Positions 42,541 through 50,224 of a stretch of DNA of 64,000 bases are shown piece after piece. The position numbers were made by a program, and so were the translations under genes. The stretch is from assembly GCF_022430545.2 (NCBI RefSeq), contig NZ_CP092488.2:1550001-1614000 (forward strand), given 5' to 3'. The number at the start of each line of letters is the position of its first letter. Within the stretch, counting starts at the first letter, position 1. Under the pieces are notes generated by a model. The model saw nothing but the letters and a program-made list of their open reading frames with translations. It ran no database searches and was not told where the DNA came from. The stretch comes from Mycobacterium paraterrae (GTDB lineage: Bacteria > Actinomycetota > Actinomycetes > Mycobacteriales > Mycobacteriaceae).

Positions 42541-43899
42541 TTACGGGATTTCGTCGTCGTCCCGGAGCAGGAGCTTCTCGGGGTGGTGGAACGTATTCGT
42601 GCGGGGCTGGCCCCGGTCGAGGTGGGGTGGTGGGATCCATTCGGTGTCGCCGCGGTGGTTTTTTCGGGTGGTCCAGCCTTGTTCGGTGAGGCCGTGGTTG
42701 GGCGGACAGGTCAGGGTCATGTGGTTGACGTCGCTGACGGGGTTGGTGCGGTAGGGGTCGTCGTGGTGGACTTCGCAGTGGTAGCCCGAGACGTCGCAGC
42801 TGGGGAAGGTGCAGCCCCGGTCGCGGGCGATCAGGACGAGTCGTTGGGCCGGTGTGGCCAGGCGTTTCGTGTGATAGAGCGCCAGGGCTTTGCCTTTGTC
42901 GAAGATGGCCAGGTAGTGATGCGCGTGTTGGGCCAGGCGGATGACATCGGACATCGGCAGCAGGGTGCCCCCGGCGGTCAAACCCCGCCCGGCGCCTTTC
43001 TCCAACTCCTGCAGTGTGGTGGTGACGATGATGCTGGTGGGTAGCCCGTTGTGTTGGCCCAGGTCGCCGGAGGCCAGCAGGGCGCGCCCGGCGGTGAGCA
43101 GGGCGTCGTGGGTGCGCTGCGACGCGCCGCGGGTGTCGCCTTGGATCGCGTCCTGCGACGGGGTGCCCGATGCGCAGGGCTCAGCGTCGGCGGGGTTGCA
43201 CATGCCGGGTGCGGCGAGTTTGGCGAACACCGCATCCCAGGTGGCCCGCGCCTGGGGCGTCAAATAGCCGCTGATCTTGCTCATGCCGTCGATGTCTTGG
43301 CGGCCGATGGTGATGCCGCGGCGTGTGGCGCGGTCGATGTCGGTGAAGTCGCCGTCGGGGTTGAGGCAGTCCATCAGCCGGTCGGCGAGTTTGGCCAGTT
43401 CGTCGGGGCGGTGTTCGGTGGCGCGCTGGGCGAGTTCTTGTTCGGCGCGTGCGCGGGTGCCGACATCGACGAAGTCGGGGATGCGTTGCCAAAACGAGCG
43501 GATCACCGCGACATGCCCGGCGCCCAGCTCCCCGGCGCGTTGGGCGGCAGCGGTCGCGGGCAACACCGGCGCCAACACCTCACCGTTCAAGGCCCGTCGC
43601 TGGCCGAGGTCGGCGGCTTCGTGGATACGGCGGGAGGCCTCTGAACGGCTGATCCGGAGCCGGTCGGCCAGCACCGCGGGTAGTTTCCCACCCAGCACCG
43701 CCTGGTCTTCGTGGCCCAGCTCGTTGATCAGCTCGTGTTCGACCGCGGGCAGCTGGCGGCGGAACACTTCGAAGCTTTCCAGGACGTTGAGCCGCTCCGG
43801 GGTGGTCAACGCGTCGAACCCGAGGTCCAAGGTGCGTTTCATGACAGCGCGCAGCGCGTCGAGACCCTCGACGACATCCTCACGACTACTCGCACGCAT
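42541..43899 (-). CDS. HNH endonuclease with DUF222 domain (13E12 repeat family)
   Basis: A 452-residue member of the multi-copy 13E12 family of mycobacteria. The DUF222 part covers most of the protein; the C-terminal HNH nuclease reads RGCTFPSCDVSGYHCEVHHDDPY, DVNHMTLTCPPNHGLTEQGW, with the two Cys pairs and His residues in place. Role in the cell is unknown; copies may be mobile or repair-related. ATG 43899 is chosen over an upstream reading to 43941, which would enter the DnaA-box region. In M. tuberculosis Rv3776 of the same family is nearby. Confidence 0.87.
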   Translation of the reverse strand: MRASSREDVVEGLDALRAVMKRTLDLGFDALTTPERLNVLESFEVFRRQLPAVEHELINELGHEDQAVLGGKLPAVLADRLRISRSEASRRIHEAADLGQRRALNGEVLAPVLPATAAAQRAGELGAGHVAVIRSFWQRIPDFVDVGTRARAEQELAQRATEHRPDELAKLADRLMDCLNPDGDFTDIDRATRRGITIGRQDIDGMSKISGYLTPQARATWDAVFAKLAAPGMCNPADAEPCASGTPSQDAIQGDTRGASQRTHDALLTAGRALLASGDLGQHNGLPTSIIVTTTLQELEKGAGRGLTAGGTLLPMSDVIRLAQHAHHYLAIFDKGKALALYHTKRLATPAQRLVLIARDRGCTFPSCDVSGYHCEVHHDDPYRTNPVSDVNHMTLTCPPNHGLTEQGWTTRKNHRGDTEWIPPPHLDRGQPRTNTFHHPEKLLLRDDDEIP

Positions 43900-43950
43900 G
43901 TTCGAATTGTAACGACGGGGGGCGACTAGAACACCTCGCAAGATGGCAAT

Positions 43951-43977
43951 TGTGGATAACCGTCCAACTGTGGATAA
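43951..43977. promoter_or_regulatory. Two perfect DnaA boxes 18 bp apart
   Basis: TGTGGATAA (complement TTATCCACA) occurs at 43951-43959 and again at 43969-43977 in the same orientation, between the 13E12 gene and lipE. The nine bases match the bacterial consensus exactly. The site is not in an origin context, so DnaA titration or DnaA control of a flanking gene are options. Confidence 0.5.
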
Positions 43978-44010
43978 CTCCGACCGAATGTCGCCACGTA
44001 CCCTCGCGGC

Positions 44011-45252
44011 ATGAACGACTCACAGGGCCGAATCCAGGTCCCGGACGACCTCGACGCCGTCACCGCAGTGGGTGCCGAGGACCATTCCGACATCGACCCG
44101 CGCGCCGTCGAGCGCATTTGGCAGGCTGCCCGTTACTGGTACCAGGCCGGCATGCACCCCGCGATCCAGGTCTGCCTGCGGCACAACGGCAAGGTCGTGC
44201 TCAATAGAGCAATCGGACACGGCTGGGGCAACGCCCCCACCGACCCACCGGACGCCGAGAAGATTCCGGTCAGGACCGATACGCCGTTCTGCGTCTATTC
44301 GTCAGCCAAGGCGATCACCGCAACCGTCGTGCACATGCTCGTCGAGCGCGGCCAACTCTCCCTCGATGCCCCTGTCTGCCAGTACATCCCGACCTACACC
44401 AGCCACGGCAAGGACCGGACCACCGTCCGCCACGTGATGACGCACAGCGCCGGGGTGCCGTTTCCGACCGGACCCAAGCCGGACCTCAAGCGGGCCGACG
44501 ACCACGAATACGCGCAGGAACAACTCGGCAAGCTACGGCCGCTCTACCGTCCCGGCCTGGTGCACATCTATCACGCTCTGACTTGGGGCCCCCTGATGCG
44601 CGAGATTGTCTACGCTGCGGCCGGCAAGGACATCCGCGAAGTGCTGGGCACTGAAATCTTGGATCCGCTGGGCTTTCGGTGGACCAATTTCGGTGTGGCG
44701 GAACGAGATATCCCCTTGGTCGCGCCGAGCGTGCCGACCGGCCCACAGCTACCGGCGCCGCTGGCGACGGCGTTTCGCAAGGCTATCGGCGGCACGCTTT
44801 ACGAGACCATCCCGATCACTAACACACCGCTGTTTCTCAAGACCGTCGTCCCGTCGTCGAACACCATCTCCAACGCCGACGAGATGTCGCGATTCGCCGA
44901 GATATGGCGTCGCGGAGGGGAACTCGACGGTGTCCGCGTGATGAGCCCGGAAACGCTGCGCCAAGCGGCGAAGCAAGCCCGCCGACTGCGACCGGACGTC
45001 GCTACGGGTCTGCTCCCGGCGCGCTGGGGTACTGGTTTCCAGCTCGGCACAAAGAGATTCGGGCCGTTCGGCCGCAACGCACCGCACGCGTTCGGCCATC
45101 TAGGTTTGGTCAACTGCGCGATCTGGAACGATCCCGAACGCGGGCTGGCCGCCGGAGTCGTGAGTAGCGGTAAGCCCGGCCGCGACCCGGAAGTCAAGCG
45201 CTACACCGCGTTGATGGATCGCATTGCCGCTGAGATACCGCGCGTTGGGTAA
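44011..45252 (+). CDS. lipE: Serine-beta-lactamase-fold esterase LipE
   Basis: A 413-residue family VIII carboxylesterase/beta-lactamase-like enzyme. The S-x-x-K nucleophile is in FCVYSSAKAI near residue 94, the Tyr motif lies in LVHIYHALTWGPL near 185, and a C-terminal GHLGLVNCAIW stands for the third box. No signal peptide is visible. It should hydrolyse esters rather than beta-lactams. Position and length fit Rv3775 (lipE). Start ATG 44011. Confidence 0.88.
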   Translation: MNDSQGRIQVPDDLDAVTAVGAEDHSDIDPRAVERIWQAARYWYQAGMHPAIQVCLRHNGKVVLNRAIGHGWGNAPTDPPDAEKIPVRTDTPFCVYSSAKAITATVVHMLVERGQLSLDAPVCQYIPTYTSHGKDRTTVRHVMTHSAGVPFPTGPKPDLKRADDHEYAQEQLGKLRPLYRPGLVHIYHALTWGPLMREIVYAAAGKDIREVLGTEILDPLGFRWTNFGVAERDIPLVAPSVPTGPQLPAPLATAFRKAIGGTLYETIPITNTPLFLKTVVPSSNTISNADEMSRFAEIWRRGGELDGVRVMSPETLRQAAKQARRLRPDVATGLLPARWGTGFQLGTKRFGPFGRNAPHAFGHLGLVNCAIWNDPERGLAAGVVSSGKPGRDPEVKRYTALMDRIAAEIPRVG

Positions 45253-45272
45253 ACCTGCGTCATAGTTGAGCG

Positions 45273-45665
45273 GTGCAGCCGCAGTATCCACCGAACCCGT
45301 ACTACCCGGGGTACCCGCCACCGGGCCCACCGAGGCGACATTCCGTCGTGGACGTCACCCTGACGGTGGTCCTCGGCATACTCGCCGGTTTGGGCGCGTT
45401 GGGCGGGGTGTCGTTTTCGTTCTTGTTCGTGATGGCCACCGACTCGTGCGGGTCTCACGCCTGCAACTACGACGCGCTCAACGCCGCCTACATCGTGACG
45501 TGGGGTGGAATCGGCGTCGCCATCCTGGTCGGGGCGGTAGGAATCATCGCGGCGGCGGTCCGCAATCACTTGATGTGGATCTGGCCGGCCATCTCATTGC
45601 TGCTCATCGGCGTCTCCGTCGGCATCGGTGTACATCTGGCCGACCTGACCATGCACGGTAACTAG
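45273..45665 (+). CDS. Hypothetical membrane protein with Pro/Tyr-rich N-terminus
   Basis: A 130-residue protein starting GTG 45273. The N-terminal 20 residues (PQYPPNPYYPGYPPPGPP) are Pro/Tyr-rich, as in many mycobacterial membrane proteins, followed by three hydrophobic spans near residues 27-52, 72-93 and 100-120. Two Cys in DSCGSHACNY lie on the loop after span one and may form a disulfide. No function is recognised. Confidence 0.65.
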   Translation: MQPQYPPNPYYPGYPPPGPPRRHSVVDVTLTVVLGILAGLGALGGVSFSFLFVMATDSCGSHACNYDALNAAYIVTWGGIGVAILVGAVGIIAAAVRNHLMWIWPAISLLLIGVSVGIGVHLADLTMHGN

Positions 45666-45669
45666 GTGG

Positions 45670-46323
45670 TCACAGGCCGTTGAGCGTGAAGATTACTTGG
45701 ATTGCCACCGCAAGGATCACGGTGCCGAACAGGTACGACACCAGCGCGTGCTGCAAGACCGCGACCCGGATGGTGCGCTTCTGCAGCGGTGTGTCCGTCA
45801 CTCCATAGCTGACGGCAACCGTGAAAGCGATGTAAGAAAAATCCGCGAAAGTCGGCTTCTCGTCGTCGTTGAAGTCGATGCCACCGACCGGTTCGGCGTA
45901 GTAAAGAATGGCGTAGCGCAACGTGTAGACAGCGTGCACTACCAACCACGACGCGATGACGCTGGAAAAGCCAATGGCTGCCGCGATGGTGGCGTCCGGG
46001 CCTTTGCCGCTTCCGGCGGCCAGCAGTCGGGCGACGCCGCCGAGGCTCGCGATGCTCGCGATAACCACCAGCAGGTCGGCGGGACCTCGACCCGGATGCC
46101 GTTGCTGCACAATGACTTCGATGGCCGCAGCACTCATCTTGGCGATACTCAGCCATACCCAGATGAGATATACCGCCGCTGTGGCGATCCAGCCCGCTGC
46201 GAAGGAAAACCGCCAGCCCGCGGTCGACCCGACGGCAGCTCCGGCGGCAAGTCCTGTCCCCGCGGCTATTCCGATGTGCACCAAGCGTGAGAGATCCTGG
46301 CGCAGGATCGACGGAACTCGCAT
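45670..46323 (-). CDS. DUF1345 family membrane protein
   Basis: A 217-residue membrane protein with five to six spans. The C-terminal block FNDDEKPTFADFSYIAFTVAVSYGVTDTPLQKRTIR is characteristic of DUF1345, and AVYTLRYAILYYAEPVGGIDF precedes it. Family function unknown. ATG 46323 is chosen because MRVPSILRQDLSRLVHIG fits a cytoplasmic start; a longer reading to 46359 adds little. Stop is 4 nt from that of the convergent neighbour. Confidence 0.82.
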   Translation of the reverse strand: MRVPSILRQDLSRLVHIGIAAGTGLAAGAAVGSTAGWRFSFAAGWIATAAVYLIWVWLSIAKMSAAAIEVIVQQRHPGRGPADLLVVIASIASLGGVARLLAAGSGKGPDATIAAAIGFSSVIASWLVVHAVYTLRYAILYYAEPVGGIDFNDDEKPTFADFSYIAFTVAVSYGVTDTPLQKRTIRVAVLQHALVSYLFGTVILAVAIQVIFTLNGL

Positions 46324-46439
46324 GACGCTATGCGTAGTCCAGGCAGTCCGCTCCCGCAAGCGTTCGCACGGCGGCCCTGTTGCTACAAAGGTGGAACCCC
46401 ACCGTGGGCAATCGAGTGGCCCAGGCCGTCCAGTTCACG

Positions 46440-46462
46440 GTGTCTCGCGCCGTAGGAGACAC
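46440..46462. repeat. Short inverted repeat in an otherwise empty stretch
   Basis: GTGTCTC / GAGACAC with a 9-nt spacer lies in the 230-bp gap between the DUF1345 gene and the SDR remnant. Nothing else recognisable is present in 46324-46554. It may be a regulatory site or debris from the rearrangement that truncated the SDR gene. Confidence 0.3.
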
Positions 46463-46554
46463 TCGATAACGCCGGAGATTGCTCCGACGCCCCGAAGCGG
46501 GCAAATACGTAACCGAGTGTGGGGCGTCGGGACGGCTCAGCGCACCCACTTGCC

Positions 46555-46761
46555 GTCGAGCAAGTGAAGTCCCAGATCCTGGAGGCTCCGACACACTACG
46601 ATGCCTTTGTGGTCTACCCCTTGCTCCAGGTGATGCCGGTGCCCTGGGCGCAGCCGAAGGACATCTCGCACGCCACGGTCCGCCTCGCCTCCGATGAATC
46701 GCATTGCGTCACTGGACTGCAAATGGTCATCGACAGCGGTGCCGCCGAAAATGGGGATTAA
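46555..46761 (+). pseudogene. Remnant of a mycofactocin-type SDR oxidoreductase (C-terminus only)
   Basis: The frame ending TAA 46759-46761 reads MPVPWAQPKDISHATVRLA, then SDESHCVTGLQMVIDSGAA. This equals the end of mycobacterial carveol-dehydrogenase-like SDRs (P-x-PWVEPEDISNAVxxLASDEARYVTG...DAG). About 65 residues remain; cofactor loop and catalytic Tyr-Lys are missing, and no convincing start exists. It ends 8 nt before the next gene, which suggests that they were once an operon. Confidence 0.65.
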
Positions 46762-46769
46762 CGCCCCCG

Positions 46770-48116
46770 ATGACCATGGAACCCGATGAGGCGGTGCGAG
46801 GCTGGCTGGAGAGCCACATCGGACCCGTCCAGACCTTCGAACGCCAACCACGTTGGCGCCCAGCCTGGTTCGCCGACGTCGAACGCGACAACACAACCGT
46901 GCGGCTTTATGTGCGTGGAGACCGCGAAGGCATGGAGTTCGCGTTGTCCACCTTTCGCGAAGCAGATGTCCTCGAGGCCCTGGAGAAACAAGGAATCCCA
47001 GTTCCACACATCTACGGTCGGATCGACGCACCACCGGCCATCGTGATGGATCGACTGCCCGGCGCCACCAATCTGTCGAACTCGAAGAGTGCAACGGAGC
47101 GTAGCTCGGTCCTCGATGAATACATGGAAATACTGGCGCGGATCCATCAGCTGGATCCGAATGAATTCTTGGCTGTCGGGCTCAAACGGCCGAAAGATCC
47201 TCAGCAGCATGCGTTGTCGAGCTTCGAAGAGTCCGTGTCGCGGTACCGGTCCGCTAAAAGCCGACCGGAGCCTTTTCTGGAGTTCGGCATCGGGTGGGTT
47301 CGCCGCCATGTTCCCGCGCATCGGTTCGACCCTCGTTTCCTACTGGGCGATCCCGGACAGTTCATGTTCGCCGATGGTCGCGTGACTGGGCTGCTCGACG
47401 TCGAGCTGGCCTACCTCGGCGACATCTCTCACGATCTGGCAGGACTGCGCCTGCGTAACATCTCTGAGCCGTTCGGCGACTTGGAGCGCGCGTTTCGGCG
47501 CTATGAGGAGGTCTGCGGCGTACCACTGGACTTGCCGGTGGTCGAGTTTCACACCGCGCAGTTCTCGCTTACGACGCCTCTTTCGTTGGTCATGATCCTG
47601 CACAACCCTTTTCCGATGAGCGACTTGCTGCAGTATTTCGAGTGGTTCCAGCAATGCTCGCTCAACGCAGTCGAAGCAATGGCCGCGGTCGAGGGCGTCA
47701 CCCTCGACGACTACCGACTCCCGCCAACCGCAGATGTCCGCCAGGGGGGCCTACTCGACGCGTTGGCACCTGTCATCGAGGAGCTGGCGGCCGAGACCGA
47801 CATTGACCGATTCCGTCGGCGTCAGACGGCACAGACCGCGCGCTACGTCGCCGAGGTCTGCCGGCACGGTCCCGCGATCGAAGCCGAAGACCTCGACGAT
47901 CTCGAGCGTCTGCTCGGTTGCCGATGCGCCGACTGGCGCACGGGCGATGAGGCCCTCGAGGCATTCGTGCTGGGCGCGCCCGAAGACATGGACGCCGATC
48001 TGATTCGGCTCTTCCATCGCCGCATCATGCGGCAGATGCGTTTGCTGGAACCAGTTCTCAATCGCAGCGGCGGAGTGCAGCCGCTGATCCCCTTGGCGCA
48101 GCTACTAGGCCGCTGA
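46770..48116 (+). CDS. Phosphotransferase family protein, divergent APH fold
   Basis: A 448-residue protein. The catalytic loop is changed to FLLGDPGQFMFADG near residue 192, keeping the Asp but losing the usual His, and the metal loop is LLDVELAYLGDISHDLAGL near 208. The C-terminal 200 residues are helical and extra compared with the other kinases of the window (344, 339 and 348 residues). Start ATG 46770 chosen; upstream codons overlap the SDR remnant. Likely a lipid or CoA-ester kinase in an oxidative pathway, by neighbourhood only. Confidence 0.75.
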   Translation: MTMEPDEAVRGWLESHIGPVQTFERQPRWRPAWFADVERDNTTVRLYVRGDREGMEFALSTFREADVLEALEKQGIPVPHIYGRIDAPPAIVMDRLPGATNLSNSKSATERSSVLDEYMEILARIHQLDPNEFLAVGLKRPKDPQQHALSSFEESVSRYRSAKSRPEPFLEFGIGWVRRHVPAHRFDPRFLLGDPGQFMFADGRVTGLLDVELAYLGDISHDLAGLRLRNISEPFGDLERAFRRYEEVCGVPLDLPVVEFHTAQFSLTTPLSLVMILHNPFPMSDLLQYFEWFQQCSLNAVEAMAAVEGVTLDDYRLPPTADVRQGGLLDALAPVIEELAAETDIDRFRRRQTAQTARYVAEVCRHGPAIEAEDLDDLERLLGCRCADWRTGDEALEAFVLGAPEDMDADLIRLFHRRIMRQMRLLEPVLNRSGGVQPLIPLAQLLGR

Positions 48117-48200
48117 AATCTCTGGGCCGCACCGGTCACGGCGAACCCCGCCGGAGCCAGCGTGACGCCTCATGAGCTGCGCTAACGCTCTCCCTCACAA

Positions 48201-48215
48201 TGGCGGTGGCGGAGG
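48201..48215. repeat. Left 15-bp target-site duplication of the IS element
   Basis: TGGCGGTGGCGGAGG lies directly outside the left end of the element and is repeated at 49536-49550 directly outside the right end, where it is the 3' end of a tRNA-Ser gene (complement strand). Confidence 0.85.
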
Positions 48216-48230
48216 TGTGTGAGTTCACGA

Positions 48231-48264
48231 CATAGGTGACAGATGAGTCGCGTCATGGGTTACA
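48231..48264. repeat. Left terminal inverted repeat of the IS element
   Basis: A 34-bp stretch beginning CATAGGTGACAG and ending GGGTTACA, matching the complement of 49487-49520 without mismatch. A second partial copy (GATGAGTCGCGTCATAGGTG) follows at 48280. Confidence 0.85.
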
Positions 48265-48312
48265 CCTGCGATGTCCGGTGATGAGTCGCGTCATAGGTGA
48301 CAGTCATGGCTC

Positions 48313-49491
48313 ATGTCGAAAGCGAGTGTGGTCGTGTTGGAAGTCGTCAGCGGAAACCTCACCGTCACCGCGGCTGCTTCGGCTTACGGGCTGTCGCGGC
48401 AACATATCTATCGGCTGCTCAAGCGTTATCAGCTCGGCGGTTTGGAAGCGGTTGAGCCGCGGTCGCGACGCCCTGCCAGCAACCCCCGGGCGGTCTCGGA
48501 TGAGGTCATCGCCGCGATCGTGCTGCTACGGGAAAAGCTCGTCGCCGAGGGCCTCGACGCCGGTCCGGTCACGTTGCAGCACCATCTGGCCCAGCAAGGG
48601 TTGCCGGTGCCGGCGGTCTCCACGATCCGGCGCATCTTGGGCCATCACGGCTTGATCGTCCCGGCACCCCGTAAACGCCCGAAAAGCTCCTATCGCCGTT
48701 TCGCCGCCGAGCAACCCAACGAATGCTGGCAATCCGATTTCACCCACTGGAGGTTGGCCGACGGCAGCGACATCGAGATCCTCAACTGGCTCGACGACCA
48801 CTCCCGATACCTGCTGTACTGCACCGCCTATCGCCGCGTCGCCGGTCCCGATATCGTCGCCAGCTTCACCGCCACCGCCGCCACCCACGGACTACCGGCC
48901 TCCACACTGACCGACAACGGCTCGGTCTACACCTCCCGATTCACCCACGGCCACAACGACTTCGAGCGCCTTCTCAACAGCCTGGGCATCACCCAGAAAA
49001 ACGGTCACCCCGGACACCCCCAAACCCAAGGCAAAATCGAACGCTTCCACCAAACCCTCAAACGCTGGCTGTCCGCCCGGCCCCGACCCGCCACCATCGC
49101 CGCCGCCCAAATCCTGCTCAACGACTTCACCACGATCTACAACACCGAACGCACCCACCGAGCCCTACCACCAGCCACCACCCCAGCCCAGGCCTACACC
49201 GCCCGCCCCAAAGCCGGCCCCACCCACACCAGCGGCCGACACTTCCGCATCCGCCGCGACACCGTCGACCAATTCGGCAAACTCACCCTGCGCCACGGCA
49301 GCCGCCTGCACCACCTCGGCGTCGGCCGCATCCACGCCGGCACCTCAGTCCTGATCCTGGTGACCACCACCACCGTCACCGTCATCAGCAAAACCAGCCA
49401 CCACGTCCTAAGCAGCCACCACATCAACGCCGACACAAACTACTGGCGCAACCAAAACAAAAACCCCGGCCGATGGCCGGGGAATCTGTAA
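48313..49491 (+). CDS. IS481-family transposase
   Basis: A 392-residue DDE recombinase. The N-terminal helix-turn-helix (VTAAASAYGLSRQHIYRLLKRY) binds the ends. The rve/integrase core has the catalytic Asp in CWQSDFTHW near residue 138, Asp in TLTDNGSVYTSRF near 198 and Glu in GKIERFHQTLKRW near 237. The gene is complete and its TAA lies within the right inverted repeat. A GC hairpin (CCCCGGCC/GGCCGGGG, 49464-49482) sits in the last codons. Confidence 0.92.
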   Translation: MSKASVVVLEVVSGNLTVTAAASAYGLSRQHIYRLLKRYQLGGLEAVEPRSRRPASNPRAVSDEVIAAIVLLREKLVAEGLDAGPVTLQHHLAQQGLPVPAVSTIRRILGHHGLIVPAPRKRPKSSYRRFAAEQPNECWQSDFTHWRLADGSDIEILNWLDDHSRYLLYCTAYRRVAGPDIVASFTATAATHGLPASTLTDNGSVYTSRFTHGHNDFERLLNSLGITQKNGHPGHPQTQGKIERFHQTLKRWLSARPRPATIAAAQILLNDFTTIYNTERTHRALPPATTPAQAYTARPKAGPTHTSGRHFRIRRDTVDQFGKLTLRHGSRLHHLGVGRIHAGTSVLILVTTTTVTVISKTSHHVLSSHHINADTNYWRNQNKNPGRWPGNL

Positions 49492-49520
49492 CCCATGACG
49501 CGACTCATCTGTCACCTATG
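49487..49520. repeat. Right terminal inverted repeat of the IS element
   Basis: Complement of the left 34-bp repeat; it contains the transposase stop codon. Outside it, the last 15 bp to the boundary match the left end only in the terminal TGTG and scattered bases. Confidence 0.85.
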
Positions 49521-49535
49521 ACTCGACTCATCACA

Positions 49536-49625
49536 TGGCGGTGGCGGAGGGATTTGAACCCCCGGACGGTTTTAGCCGTCTCTCGCTTTCAAGGCGAGTG
49601 CATTAGGCCGCTCTGCCACGCCACC
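49536..49625 (-). tRNA. tRNA-Ser (anticodon UGA)
   Basis: Minus-strand class II tRNA: acceptor GGTGGCG/CGCCACC, anticodon stem CTCGC/GCGAG with loop CTTGAAA, variable arm GACGGC...CCGTC and T-arm GGGGGTTCAAATCCC, with encoded CCA. The IS element touches its 3' end; the gene is complete because the duplicated target restores its last 15 bases. Its native downstream region now lies beyond the IS. Confidence 0.95.
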
Positions 49626-49679
49626 GCGGACAAGGGTAGCGGCTGGCTTGATGAGTCCGCCCAGGGCTTCGGGCCGGAC

Positions 49680-50171
49680 CTAGTCGGCACTCTTCAGCGC
49701 GGCACTGATCCGCCGACAATTCTCGCCGAGCGCGACGACCTGCGACCGTGACAGCGGATCAAGGAAGTGCATCCGGATGCTTTCGGCGTACGTCGTCATC
49801 GCCTCGCGAGCTACCGCACGACCCTTGTCGGTGATCGCCGCGACGACCCCACGCCGGTCGTCAGGGGTGGTCTCGCGGCGTACCAACCCCTGCGCCTCGA
49901 GACGGCGAACCTGGCGGGTGAGCCGACTGGGCAGCGATGCCAGCGCCTCGGCGAGGTCGCCCATCCGCGCGCATCCCGTCGGCGAATGAACGAGCATGTC
50001 GAGCACCCTTACGTCGAACAGCGACAGCTGATGGACCTCCGTGAGCCGACGGTTGAGCACCGCGTACAACCGCAGCGTCGAATCCAGGAAGTTCTGCCAC
50101 GACTTCTGCTCAGCGATATCCAGCCCGGGCATCTCGCTGGCTGTCCGGCCGGCAATGAGGGCGGCCATCAC
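49680..50171 (-). CDS. MarR-family transcriptional regulator
   Basis: A 163-residue winged-helix regulator. The DNA-binding part is at residues ~65-115: MGDLAEALASLPSRLTRQVRRLEAQGLVRRETTPDDRRGVVAAITDKG, with the DDRR wing typical of MarR proteins. Flanking helices serve for dimerisation. Divergent from the quinone reductase gene with a 53-bp gap, so it likely represses that gene in response to a small ligand. ATG 50171 or ATG 50168. Confidence 0.85.
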   Translation of the reverse strand: MMAALIAGRTASEMPGLDIAEQKSWQNFLDSTLRLYAVLNRRLTEVHQLSLFDVRVLDMLVHSPTGCARMGDLAEALASLPSRLTRQVRRLEAQGLVRRETTPDDRRGVVAAITDKGRAVAREAMTTYAESIRMHFLDPLSRSQVVALGENCRRISAALKSAD

Positions 50172-50224
50172 GTCATGCTATGCGAGACATCGCCTTTGGA
50201 ATAGGGGCTAGTAGCGTGACGGGC

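Larger units (their letters stand above)
48216..49535 (+). mobile_element. IS481-family insertion sequence, complete, 1,320 bp
   Basis: Both ends start TGTG (left) / CACA (right). From base 16 inward they share a perfect 34-bp inverted repeat (48231-48264 and 49487-49520). A single transposase fills the interior. A 15-bp direct repeat abuts both ends. The structure is that of a recent, intact insertion. Left and right ends also hold extra copies of a 23-bp motif starting GATGAGTCG. Confidence 0.88.

Noticed and set aside
48201..49550. Phage or integrative-element attachment sites (tRNA 3'-end direct repeats)
   Set aside because: The 15-bp repeats abut the IS ends exactly and the interior holds only an IS481-type transposase, with no tyrosine or serine integrase. 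A target-site duplication explains everything.
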